Source: Chaenocephalus aceratus (taxonomy: Eukaryota > Chordata > Actinopteri > Perciformes > Channichthyidae). Taken from it: a stretch of DNA of 64,000 nt. Positions within the stretch are counted from its first letter, which is position 1. The number at the start of each line of letters is the position of its first letter. The notes under the pieces were generated by a model. That model was not told the origin of the DNA. It made no database searches and saw only the letters and a list, made by a program, of their open reading frames with translations. Position numbers and translations under genes: made by a program. Shown one piece after another: positions 21,838 to 32,395 of this stretch. The stretch covers positions 2,116,623-2,180,622 of the forward strand of contig CM043807.1 in NCBI GenBank assembly GCA_023974075.1, in the 5' to 3' direction.

Positions 21838-22170
21838 GTTTCTCCTCCGACTTTTTTTGAAATATAGAAATGAACGGCGGGATATCTCTCCCAGCTTAGA
21901 CGCGGTTTGATTGGCTACGGCTTCAGCTGTCAGATTTTGGGAAATGGGATTTGATTGGCTGGCGCTGGCTACTCAGGCGTCTCCGGCGACAGAAGTTGAA
22001 CATTGTTCAACTTCTCGCCGGAGACGCCTGAGACGGATGCTCTGCTACCCACAATTCAGTTCGGCGAAAAAGCGCGGCTACGTGACGTCACCCCATTGAA
22101 AGTGAATGGGCAGATTGGAGCTTTCGACGCTGTAGTGTAGACGGGTCGTGAGAGACACGGCTTAGAACGG
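21838..22170. mobile_element. Hairpin-cored repeat related to the 35779-36392 element
   Basis: It shares with 36100-36370 the order CTCTCCCA, CGGTTTGATTGGCTAC, GATTTGATTGGCTG, a central hairpin with GAACATTG at its apex, GCAGTTCGGCGAA-like sequence, GTGACGTCACCCCAT and AAAGTGAATGGGCAGA. The two copies are clearly one family. The ends of this copy are not intact. Confidence 0.65.
21972..22032. repeat. Strong hairpin, about 28-bp stem
   Basis: CTCAGGCGTCTCCGGCGA and AGAAGTTGAAC pair with GTTCAACTTCT and TCGCCGGAGACGCCTGAG across a three-base ATT loop. The only irregularity is a two-base bulge. It is GC-rich and close to perfect. Confidence 0.9.
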
Positions 22171-22199
22171 GCGTGTCGCCTTCTGTCCTGCCAGTGTTG

Positions 22200-22825
22200 G
22201 CAGGACATTAATTAAAATGTCGAACTCGGACTTCATTTTAAGGACATTTCGGCCAGGGGTGTAGAGCTATATTTGTTTAAGCACCGGATCGGCAAAACAG
22301 GAGAGTGTGTGCACCAGTATGCCTTGATCTATGTATTCATGTCTGTGACTCTCACAGTATCTGCTGCCCACAGCTGTTTTATAGAAGGAACACCTCCTTC
22401 ACTTCATGAACTCTCTGCAGCACCAGGAGGCAGCGGGGGGTTAACTCAGCCTCTGAGAAGACGAGTGCGCCGCGCAGTGCCTTTCACGCACCGCCTTTCA
22501 CGCACCGCCTTCACTGTGTTTACCTTCAGAAAAATCTTTAGTAAGGCTAAAGAGCGACCGCAGGCTGATGTGTTTTAACCACACACACATATACACACAC
22601 ACGCGATTTAAACGCAGACTTTTGTTCCTCCATGTTTCGTTGTTATTGTTTCACTGAGCGAGCGGACCCGCGATTTTTTTTCAAACGCTTTTTTGGTCCA
22701 TCTGCGGCGGTAATAGGTTTTGTGGGCTGTGATGATTCGGCTGTACCTACTTGAATATTAAATGTTGAGAGGAAATCTTTCCACCAATAATGCCAATAAG
22801 TAATCCAAAATGTATTCACTTCAGG
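22200..22825. other. No recognisable gene
   Basis: A 101-codon frame at 22273-22578 shows no domain. TTTCACGCACCGCC is tandemly duplicated near 22481-22508. I see nothing else I can support. Confidence 0.4.
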
Positions 22826-22951
22826 TTTAAAAAAGTAACTGTAATCAGATTACTCGTTTTTCAAATGTAACGCGAGCTGAATACAGTTACTTAATTTTTG
22901 TATTCTGATTACGTAACGCCGTTACATGTATTCCGTTACAACCCAACCCTG
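22826..22951. repeat. DNA-transposon end (GTTACGTAACGCCGTTACAT type)
   Basis: AGTAACTGTAATCAGATTAC and ATTACGTAACGCCGTTACAT lead to TTACAACCCAACCCTG. On the other strand this starts CAGGGTTGGG, a hAT-like terminus common in fish. The partner end was not found. Confidence 0.5.
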
Positions 22952-23064
22952 ATAAGCATGAAGAACAAACAGCCACGGCCGGCTTCAAGTTGTTTTCCTG
23001 GATGAACTGAGCAGGCAGAGTCCCTGTAGCTTCACGGAGCAGCTAGCAGAGAGACGAGAAGCTA

Positions 23065-23310
23065 GCAGCGGCAGGCACTTGACAGAGCCGTCACTCAATG
23101 TGACCACGCCCTAATTTGTGCACAAACTTTAAGACCTAATATAAATAAAAGGGTCGCGTTAGAAAACAATTCACTCACAGATTCATAATCATGAAGGCGG
23201 AATCTAACTATATCGATAATAAAATGTATGGAGCCAGGGGTAGAAACATGTTTTTTTCTGCTGTAAAGTTGGGCATTTTAACATGGGGGTCTATGGAAAT
23301 TGCTCCTTTC
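23065..23310 (+). repeat. Dispersed teleost-type repeat
   Basis: Contains CACGCCCTAATTTGTGCAC, ACCTAATATAAATAAA, AAAGTTGGGCATTTTAACAT and GGGGGTCTATGGAAATTGCT. From memory this is a frequent fish interspersed repeat of unclear class. No other copy occurs in this window. Confidence 0.45.
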
Positions 23311-24698
23311 TGCAGCCATCGCCTATCGGCCAATATATGAACTGCAGTGTGTGGCACTTCCGTATTGGCGTCCCGGCTCTACCCCACAGTTTTCCGCTTG
23401 GTTGCACGGCAAGATAGCGACGGCTCGAGAAGCTAAGATAAGGAAATATTGTGATATTATATGATCGATGATCTGATATCAGTGTGATATGAATGATAAG
23501 TGCGACACGTCGGCGTCTTCTCTGCATACGGTAGTTTAAACTGTATTTTCCATTATCCTGTAATATGACTTGATAGAGTTAAACTCCGCACACTGAGCTC
23601 TGATTGGTCAGCAGGCGGTTGCTTTCACTGAGTTTATCTCTTTTCTATAGACGCCGGAGGCGGGCAGCGTCAGGTAAAGTTATTTAGCCTTCCAAACATG
23701 AGCCTCATGCGCGCCTATGAGCAAACCTTCCAGCAGCATACTGACAGCCGTAGTTATATTCAACCAAATTCTCATATTGCTACTTTACATAGTCAACTGA
23801 TATCAAATGATATTCTTACATAAACACCTACTGTCTACTCTGAGGACATGGTGCAGCTTGAATGGCTGAATCCTTCAATGCTGGTATAAAACGTCTTCAA
23901 TGCATATATCAGTGGTGTCAGCTTGGAGATTATGATAGAAAATATTTAGTGGCTGTCACACTGGTTTGCATGTTTCGCAAAGCCCTGCTGCCTCAAGAAA
24001 TATCTGAATTTATCCTGACAAAATCCCAACTTGTTGCCTTCAACCTGTCTGTCATAATTGCTTTCATCCCTATTTCCCTTGTCCAAATAATTTGCCAACT
24101 ATTTGCCCTTGCAAGAAATTACAAAGAGACATCTAATTATAACCAAGAGCAGTCATTTTTAGCTGGGAGCTTTAATACGAGCTGACCATGTTTGCTATTT
24201 TGCATTATTTTATTTTTAATTGTGTCCTGCAATTGGAAAAATGCATTAATTGCAGTCCTCCAGCAGTCCAACATATAATGTCTGTTTTCATGTGTGCTGT
24301 GAATATTGTATTTTCCTGACTTTTTGCAGTATGCCAATAGGCTGTTGTTGATCTTCTGTAACATGGCACGTAGCTTCTGTTGTGTTCATTCAATGCACAC
24401 ACACTGGGACAGCAACATGAAAACATCAATTTGTGTTGGGTATAATTGCTTTAAACAGACGGTTCTATTATACTTGTTTTGTTACAATCATAATAATTTT
24501 CTCCCAACATCAGTATCCATGACAAAATGAAACAAGCCACACCACCAGGCCAAATATCTAAATGTATTCAGTCATTACATTTATCATTTGATTTGCGTTT
24601 GTTTTTACTGAAATTGTAATATATATAATTACAATATTGTGTGGGGGCCGCTGACTCAAATTCAAACAATAACAACTCTTTGGAGATTGTATAAGGTA

Positions 24699-24730
<32 letters not shown>

Positions 24731-24982
24731 TACAATGTGTTGGTGATATCTATGTATTATTTGTCTCACTTCACAGATAAAACATTTGCATAGGTTCAAA
24801 CTATGTGCACCATGAAAAATAAAGCAGCTTAAATGCCATATCTTTAATGCTACACTTATCAATTTGTTTATTGTTTTGTAATAATATTTTTTTGTATAGC
24901 TTACTGCTGCTAAAATAAAGACTTTCATTAGTTTTTTCATTACTCCCTCAGAAAGCACCACAGAAAAGAATATTTAAAAAAT
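23311..24982. other. No recognisable gene; AT-rich DNA with a (TA)n run
   Basis: A 107-codon frame at 23862-24185 has no homology I recognise and no coding-like context. Polyadenylation-like and AT-rich tracts are frequent. Confidence 0.4.
24701..24731. repeat. (TA)n microsatellite
   Basis: About 31 bp of alternating TA. Confidence 0.95.
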
Positions 24983-25624
24983 GGTAACACTTTATATTAA
25001 AGTACACAAATTAACCATCAACTAGTTGTTAATTAACATGCATATTAGCAGTATATTGGCTCTTTAGTAGTCATTATAAAACACTTATTAATGCCTTATT
25101 CTACATAACCATATTCTACAAGTAATAAGCCATTAGTTGAGAGTTTTTCCTCAATAACCCTCTAATTAAGGTTTATTTGTTGCGAGTAAGGAAGTTGTTG
25201 TACATGAGTTTTGGTCTTAATATGCGCTGCTCAATATGGGCCTAATAAGGCAGTAGGACCACAAGAATAGTAATTCTCCAATAACCAGGGTTCTTACACC
25301 TTTTCCAAAGTCAAATTCAAGCACTTTTCAAGCATTTTCAAGCTTTTCAAGCATCTTACAGCTGTTGTAAATTACATATTTATATACACATATTCAAATG
25401 ATTATTTCCCTACCTCACATTAAATCAGATGTTCTTTATGCTATAAACAACCAAATGTGTGTTTCATGATAGCATTCTACACGAGGATGAAAAATTAAAG
25501 AAAATATAACTAAGTTTAATATTTCAAAATTAGTGATCTGTACGTAGACTGGGCCTCCCATATAACCTGACTGAGCCAATATAAAACAATCAGCCAAATA
25601 ACTTTTCAATACATTATTGATTAC

Positions 25625-26159
25625 TATTGTTGAGGTACTTTTAGGTTGGCATTAAACATATTGTAAGTCAGAGGTAAATGGTGTACTTCTCCTCCACTAC
25701 ATGTATTTAATAGCTTTAGTTACTTCACAGATCTGGATGAATGATGTGAAATATAATCAAGTGTTGAATCAGACTTTAGTTCCACCTGGAGTAAATCCAC
25801 CAGCTACCCTGCAGTCTACAAAGTACTTCAGACTAGCTGCACCTTCACCAGCTTTGAGAACACTTTCATGATCAATCATTATAAAACATATCATATATAT
25901 TATTCTGAAATGGATCAATCTGCACAACGACTACTTTTACTGTCGATACTTTAACTATATGTTGATGTGGTACTTTTCTGCTTTTACTTGAGGAACATTT
26001 GGAATGCAGGACTTTTACTGTAACAGAGTATTCCTACACTCTGGTACTTCTACTTTTACTGAAGTACAAGACCTGAGTAGTTCTACTTTTACTCAAGTAC
26101 AATATCTGAGTACTTCTACTTTTACTCAAGTGCAATATCTGAGTACTTCTCCACCTCTG
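25625..26159 (+). repeat. CAGAGGTGG-type MITE, copy 1
   Basis: The right end reads GAGTACTTCTCCACCTCTG and is preceded by repeated TACTTCTACTTTTACTCAAG. The body includes TGAATGATGTGAAATATAAT and TTAGTTCCACCTGGAGTAAA. Inverted copies are at 35709-36790 and 57760-57982. No protein is encoded. Confidence 0.75.
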
Positions 26160-27477
26160 GTAGCGTATTCGTCTGAATTGTAGCCACAACATCACGCAGA
26201 GCTGCATACAAATAGACTCACAAAGGTAACAAGTGGAAAATAATATTTACAAATGTGTACAATGATTTGTAGGTGTGATGGAAACCTCTGTGCAGCAATG
26301 CAGAGCCAAGGCTCAGGAAAGGATGGAAGCAGGAGCAGCTTTAGTCAAACACTGATATTTATTGAGAGTAGAATACGGCCGGAGAGGTCACAAAGTATAT
26401 CACACTTTCATGTGAGGCAACTAAGCAAACTCTGAAGACAAAAAGTCAAACATGGATCTGTATATCTAAAAGGGCGGGACCTAAAAGGTCCACCTTACCT
26501 TAATCATTACCAGACATTGGAACAAAGGCCCGATTGTATTACCAACTCACATGGGCCAACCTTGTCCCCCACAGGAAGGCAGAGGACCTCTTGACCTGTG
26601 TCCTCCTCAAGTTACAGGCAAGAGCATATGCGACTCAACGAAAAGCATATCTTTGTAAATTAACAGTTTCTCAGAAAAGCTGAGAACCTCTAGACACAGA
26701 GAGATCGGATTGAAATATTCTCTGACAGGAGGTAATTTTGACTACTCAAGACACCTGACTTATACATGTTCAAAGGAAGACTGTGTTCATTCGACAATCA
26801 CATGGGATTAAAGCTAAATGTAGTTTTACTTGTATAATACTTCAATTTTATATAAAAGACAGTTTGTTTTCATCTGTTTTCAAATAAACAAAGTATTGGC
26901 TTTCAGAATATTAAACTTGTTTTGGCAAATCCAGATGATAAATACAACTTTGAAGCTTGTAACGGCATAATTACAAGCAGAGAACGGACTAATGTAACAT
27001 CACAGCAAGCATAACAACGGCCGGTGTTTCTTGTAAGTGTTTCCCCGGTACACAAACACAAAAAACACAAACACACTCGCGAGTTTCCCCCAATTGCTTC
27101 CCCCAGACCAGTAATACAAACGAAAATGTGTCTTCGGGTCAATGTGACTGATTTCGATAGAGCAAGTCACATTTGGTTTAGGCACGAAACATACTACCAG
27201 TAGAAATACATTGCTTTCAAAATCGCTCTGTGTCGAATCAATAGATTATATTTCGTGACTATAAACACGAAATGCCGTGAGTGCTTCATCCTCTGAACAC
27301 CACAGGATGGGGACTGTAACGCACATAACATAGGTACGCTCCTCTGAAATGATTGTCCCCTGCAATTATTATTATTATTATCCCTCATCGAGTTCGATAT
27401 TCAGCTGCTAACGTTGGCTTAAACAAACGTAACATGCAACGTTAGCCTAATCTAAAATGCTCTACTCCGGCGTACCT
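26160..27477. other. Interior of the CAGGGTTC transposon, non-coding
   Basis: No open frame with a recognisable domain on either strand. It probably holds decayed transposase or non-coding filler. Confidence 0.4.
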
Positions 27478-27693
27478 TTAATGTGGCTCGTCAGCGCAGA
27501 CTCTCGCATCGTTATTTTTGCAAACTTTGCAGGAGGCTACTCGTGGGCTTGACCCTCGTCTCAGCCATGGCTTGTATTTGTCTTCTGCTAGCCAATGCTT
27601 GTTGAAACTGCAACCTCCTGGCACACAGTCATCTATCACTCTCATCAGAATGCCCAGGTCACAGTAACACAAACAATTGCAGGTCGCGCGCAT
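27478..27693 (-). pseudogene. Zinc-finger-like N-terminus of a DNA-transposon protein
   Basis: The minus-strand frame includes CSFNKHWLAEDKYKPWLRRG and then C-x2-C (SCKVCKNN). F-x2-x-W-L followed by a second W-L and a C-x2-C is a recurrent N-terminal block in fish transposases. The same block (RFKSHWKDDSQYKDWI, then AYCKF) is seen at 43942-44133. The finger is cut off before its His ligands. Confidence 0.55.
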
Positions 27694-28039
27694 AGCGCGG
27701 GAAGGCCGCAGCGGAGCTGTTTTATGTAGAAGCGAAGCAATTATTTTCTTTTAATCTAAAAAGCGAACTATTCAGTCAGACAGCAATTTATTGTAAAAGT
27801 AAAGCATTTACATTTTCAAGCACTTTATCTCAATTTCAAGCACCATTCCCAAAATTCAAGCACTTTCCCAACCTTGAAAACACCATGTCAAATTTCAAGC
27901 ATTTTCAAGGATTTCAAGCACCCGTACGAATCCTGAATAACACTTAACAAATATGACCTATTCTTATGTAATAAGACATGAAACTATAAGTGTTAATTAA
28001 GTCTAAATAACTCAAAATTAGGTATTTATATCTGAGAAC

Positions 28040-28360
28040 ATGTTCCCTATTTCAAAGTGAAGTCTTGCTCATAACCAATAAGCTAGTAATTTCACTCTAA
28101 TTGACCTGAACAGGTTCCCTATTCTAAAGTGAAGTCTTGTTCATAACCGATAAGCTAGTAGTTTCACTCTAATTGACCTGAACAGGTTCCCTATTCTAAA
28201 GTGAAGTCTTGTTCATAACCGATAAGCTAGTAGTTTGACTCTAATTGGGTATTTCTATCTAAGAACATGTTCCCTATTTTAAAGTGAAGTCTTGCTCATA
28301 ACCAATAAGCTAGTAGTTTGACTCTAATTGACCTGAACAGGTTCCCTATTCTAAAGTTGC
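28040..28360 (+). repeat. Minisatellite of ~73-83 bp units, about 4.3 copies
   Basis: Each unit starts GTTCCCTATTCTAAAGTGAA and contains CATAACCRATAAGCTAGTA. Units start near 28047, 28112, 28186, 28270 and 28341. It belongs to the GGTAACACTTTA element. Confidence 0.85.
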
Positions 28361-28361
28361 C

Positions 28362-28847
28362 TCCTCTTCACACTTTGTAAATACATTATAGCACACAACT
28401 ACTGAAATTAACCTCAACAGTACATGAACAAAGTAGGCACACGTTCAAATATCTGTTTTATTAATGAAGAGAGGTTCTGACATATACCAAAACATGTCAA
28501 GTTTCTCCAAGGCTGAGAACACATAACAGCCTGTACTTTTTAAAAAACAGATTTTTAACAGATGTTATGTATTTGTGATCATACTGTGTGACCTGCTTGT
28601 ATGTGCTTACACAATAGGTGTAAGCCTACTGTTCTCTCTATGTGAACATAGATTAAACAGCCAGCCAAACTCTTTTGAGAGCCAGGGAATGAGCAGCCAT
28701 GCTCCTTTGTTTACTTATTTGCAGTCCACTGACATTCAAACGTGTGAAACTATAAAAAAGTGCCTTTGTGACGTGCAACAACATTAAAATTAACCTTTCT
28801 GTTGGTCGCTTGTTAGCAGACCCTTCACGCGATGGCAGAGCGAACAG
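28362..28847. other. No recognisable gene
   Basis: Unassigned DNA up to the hAT target duplication. A 70-codon frame (28575-28787) has no recognisable motif. Confidence 0.4.
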
Positions 28848-29153
28848 GTACAGGCCAGTGTTAATTTCGTCAACGAAAACTATGACGAAAAATGTTCGTC
28901 AACGACCTTTTTTACATGACTAAGACGAGACGATGACGAGCTAAAAATAGATTCTTGATAACGAAAACTATGACGAAATGTATATTTAGTTTTCGTTGAC
29001 AAGACGGGACTAAGGTGTTAATGGTGGACTATCGTACATTCAAAATGCAGCACATTTTCCCCCAAGTGTCCATCTTGTCTGTCAAAATGCATCTTACGTT
29101 TCTAACTTGCAATATCATTATTTCCGCTCTCTTCATTCCAGAAGACGATCTCC

Positions 29154-30260
29154 GGGGCCCTCATTTCATCAAATCCCCCTCCTCGACTCCTCGGTCCTCC
29201 GGTAGTGACCCGGAAATACATTTTAGTGCGCCATGTTGAAGGACATCTCATTTCTCTAAATGCACTTCGAGGACCGAGGATCGAGCGTCGAGGAGGCTCT
29301 CTGGAGGAGCTATAACCGAGGATACACTGATGGGTCCTCCACGACTCCTTCGTGGATGCATTTCCGGGAACAGAGATGTTTCAAAGCGTCGTGACGCACG
29401 GCCAGACTTATCTCAGCCAATGACAGCTCTCCATGCATCCCCTGGATATATTTTATTAACTGCTCTCATCGCAACGCAATGTTTACAGAGAGAACAGCTG
29501 TGAGGTCCATGCAGAAAGCAGGAAAGCAGAGCAGTTTGTATAATATATATATATATATATCACTCAGTATAACAGGCCTACTCTCTTTATTTGCTTTAGT
29601 TTAGTAGATATCTACAAACAAAGAGTCGATATTTTTCTAAAACCATTTAGTGCTTCACATAATAAAATACACAATGGCTGTAGCCTGATTATGCTTTAGT
29701 AGCTGTAGGTGTGTGTGTGTGTACAGTGCGTAGATGCAGCGGACAGACAGGTCTCAGTTGGTTTGGTGTCCTCTGCTTACTTTTAATACTTGTAAATAAA
29801 ACATTTGGCCCCTAATTTATTTCCCTCATTGTAGCGACCAGAGAGGGGAGAGGGGGGGGGGGATATATCCAGTCTCTGATAGTGTTACGTTATTATGAGA
29901 GTGCTCTGTTTGATTCTGAAATTGTATATATTTATATAAATATATACATATATGTGTGTATGTGTGTGTCCCCGCATCTGTAGCCTGTTATTGTCTCATG
30001 ACACCGCACTGTGAATGAATTAAAAGTAAATATATAAGTCGTCATGAACACATGTGTCCATCAGACAGAGGGCTGCTGTGCCTCCTGTCATCATTAATGG
30101 ACGTCTCTTTAAGATGACCGCTCAGAGGAGAGGAGTTCTCATTTCTCTAACCACCTGCTGCTTCCCCTCCTCGACTCCTCCGTTCGAATCTCCTGTGGGC
30201 GGGACTAAGTCTCGAGGATAGGAGTCGAAGAGGGGAGTTAGAGAAATGAGAAAGGGCCCC
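29154..30260. mobile_element. GGGGCCCT-ended DNA element inside the level-1 hAT
   Basis: The left end is GGGGCCCTCATTTC and the right end, inverted, is GGGGCCCTTTCTCATTTC. Both continue into CTCCTCGACTCCT-like sequence. An inverted relative lies at 40690-40960. The interior carries (TA)n at 29541-29561 and no coding region. The target duplication is unclear. Confidence 0.6.
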
Positions 30261-31129
30261 TGTGTCTCTCTTGCCCCTTTCACACCAACGCGTTTTCAGC
30301 TCCGGCTCGGAGCTGGAGCCTGAAAAGTACCGTTTTTTCCTGTTCACACCGCAGAGGCGCCACCTCTTAGCTCCGGAATCCGGTTCACTTCCAGCTCCAA
30401 CAAATTGTCGGTCTAGAGGAGTGGTGCCCAACCTTTTTTAACCGAGAGCTACTTTTAAAGTTGCCAGTCTGCCGAGATCTACCAGTCCAAATAGAGAGGC
30501 GTAGCCATTACTGACAGCCTACTACCAGGTAAATACACACTTCTACTTGTATAAAACTGACCTTTGTACGATTAATACTTCATAAAATACTGCCTTTATC
30601 TTACTTCTTTCTAATCTACACACATACAAGTATTTAACTGAAGTTACACAACAGTGCTGTTGATACAGAGTTGGAGTTTAATCGCACGTCACTACAGTGG
30701 GTAATGTTTTCAAGAAACATTAAACAGTGCTGCCACATATGACACAGGAAAAAAAGAAAAGACTCTTTATTTGCCATTATATAAAAATAGTGTTGCTACA
30801 AAAGTATAAATTAGGCTTAGACAACTGAGACAACTCAGATCTGAAGCTACACAGGAATCTGCTGCCAAAGTGCAATAAAAAAGACAACATTAATAGAATC
30901 AAACCCTTTTTTTGTTGCATATAGTAGATTATACAAATAAATGCCTTTTTATAATAGGATGCACGCAACACTAGTTTCTTAACCTGAATTGATAATAGAC
31001 TATAATCAATTTAAACAGAACAGATTTAATGTTTGCATTCTTATACCATTTTGTACAATAATTATAATGATAAGTTCAACAAACTTACAGCTGATTATAA
31101 CGGTATCTAACTTGAGTTTTTATTATATC

Positions 31130-31246
31130 AAAAACCTGTTGAAATGCTACTGTATTTTTACTGTCCCCCAAAAAGCGCATCGGCAGCCTCCAGGAATGCT
31201 TCTTACACAACTTCGCCATCTTGAAAGACTTCATGTGTTTGGCAAG
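31130..31246 (-). pseudogene. hAT transposase fragment, continuation after the DIRS insert
   Basis: The minus strand reads LAKHMKSF, then in a shifted frame FQDGEVV, a stop, EAFLEAADALFGDSKN. This is the expected sequel to SHVL in Charlie-type transposases. Joined across the DIRS element the codons give VSHVLAKHMKSF, so the DIRS insertion point is within this gene. Confidence 0.75.
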
Positions 31247-32027
31247 AACTATAGGTTACTTACGTAACCCCGGGACTCAGAGTAACATGAAGTGAGATGT
31301 TCACTATGGGATGCGCCTCATCGCGGAGCAAACAGAAGCATCAATCTCATTACGCCAATCCTGATTGCTGGTGGTCTTGATGTCAGCGTCAGGGGAAAAT
31401 CACCCCCTATAAGTAGCTTGCGCCACAACGCAGGCGTCATTCAAAATAAGCACCTCTTCTCTCTTCACCATAGCAAGAGGGCGTCTGGTGAGACATCTCA
31501 CTTCCTGTTACTCTTAAGACTGGGGTTACGTAAGTAACCTATAGTTCTCATTAATAACACTCCGTTCGATGTCTCACTATGGGATATTGTAGCTCCCGTA
31601 TTGCCAGAACGAGCTTATCTCGAAAATCGCCAACCCATCAGAATTTTAACAGGTAGGACTCCGACTCAACCAGGTGCCCAGCACTGCTTGAGTCAACCTG
31701 GGAGCAGAACGCCCAGACTGTTAAAAAGGCGGACACAAGTGAGCAGCGAGTACCAGCTCGCCGCTTGCACCAATGTCTTGAAAGGGAGACATCCTGGACA
31801 GAGCCCAGGATGCCGCCAGACCCTGAGTCAAGAGAAAAACTCGCGAACCCGAGGGTGCCTGCGAGCTCTGACTTGTATGGGCCCCACAGCAATTGCCTCT
31901 CCACTGCGTGCTCCTTAAAGCCAGTGAGGATGTCACATCTCATCCTCTCTGAGTCTCTATTTGTTGTGTTATGGGGCCCTCTAGTGTCTGAACACAGTGG
32001 TGCCCCTTATCAACAATACCCACCGAC

Positions 32028-32160
32028 ACTGCGCATGTGCGTGGCGGTGGTGCCTTTACAGCCCCAGCAGGCACTGCGCTTGCGCGTGCCGGTGGTGCCC
32101 TAAAAGCCCCAACCGGCATTGCGCATGCGCTTTGGCGGTGGTGCCTTCACAGACCCGTCA
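32028..32160. repeat. 45-bp tandem repeat with GCGCATGCGC-like motifs, 3 units
   Basis: Units begin near 32028, 32073 and 32118 with CACTGCGCATGTGCGTG, CACTGCGCTTGCGCGTG and CATTGCGCATGCGCTTT. Each is followed by GGCGGTGGTGCC or a close variant. TGCGCATGCGC is the palindromic NRF1-type core. The array lies in the non-coding part of the DIRS element. Confidence 0.85.
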
Positions 32161-32395
32161 ATAATCCGCCTTTTGAGAGATGCCGTAGCTGCTCTCAGAA
32201 GGGGAACAATTGGCGGGCTGTTTATTGGCTTTTTTGATTTTCTATTCATAATTTTTTTGAGCTGCGCCCTCGGCCTGAAGCCTGGATGCGTCAGCGGCAA
32301 ATGTTTTATAACAGAACGATTAACCAATGTGTGACATGTGTTTGTGCAGACTTGAGGATGGTGTTTAGGCATCTCTCGAGGCGGCGGGAACACAT

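Larger units (their letters stand above)
25286..27935 (-). mobile_element. CAGGGTTC-ended DNA transposon with 6-bp target duplication AATAAC
   Basis: The left end is CAGGGTTCTTACACC and the right end, inverted, is CAGGATTCGTACGGG. Both are followed by many TTCAAGCA subterminal motifs. AATAAC flanks it at 25280-25285 and 27936-27941. A zinc-finger-like N-terminus is encoded on the minus strand (27478-27693). A second repeat sits inside (25625-26159). The remaining transposase is not recognisable, so this copy is dead. It resembles the 43610-45162 element in both ends and encoded domain. Confidence 0.75.
24983..28361 (+). mobile_element. GGTAACACTTTA-ended DNA element, copy 1, with nested insertion
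   Basis: It begins GGTAACACTTTATATTAA and its terminal ~270 bp recur at 45830-46080 and, inverted, at 56765-56965. It is interrupted at 25286-27935 by another transposon flanked by AATAAC duplications. After that insert the sequence continues into a minisatellite (28040-28360) and reaches an end (CTAAAGTTGCC) that weakly mirrors the start. The interior codes for nothing recognisable. It looks like a non-autonomous hAT-like element. Confidence 0.65.

Noticed and set aside
22273..22578. 101-codon ORF with a possible signal sequence
   Set aside because: No family recognisable; an open frame of this length is expected by chance in moderately GC-rich DNA.
23862..24185. 107-codon ORF as a membrane protein gene
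   Set aside because: Has a hydrophobic stretch but no homology, no splice context and AT-rich composition like its surroundings.
29154..30260. TCTC flanks as a target duplication
   Set aside because: The tetramers are not at the same distance from the ends; could be chance.
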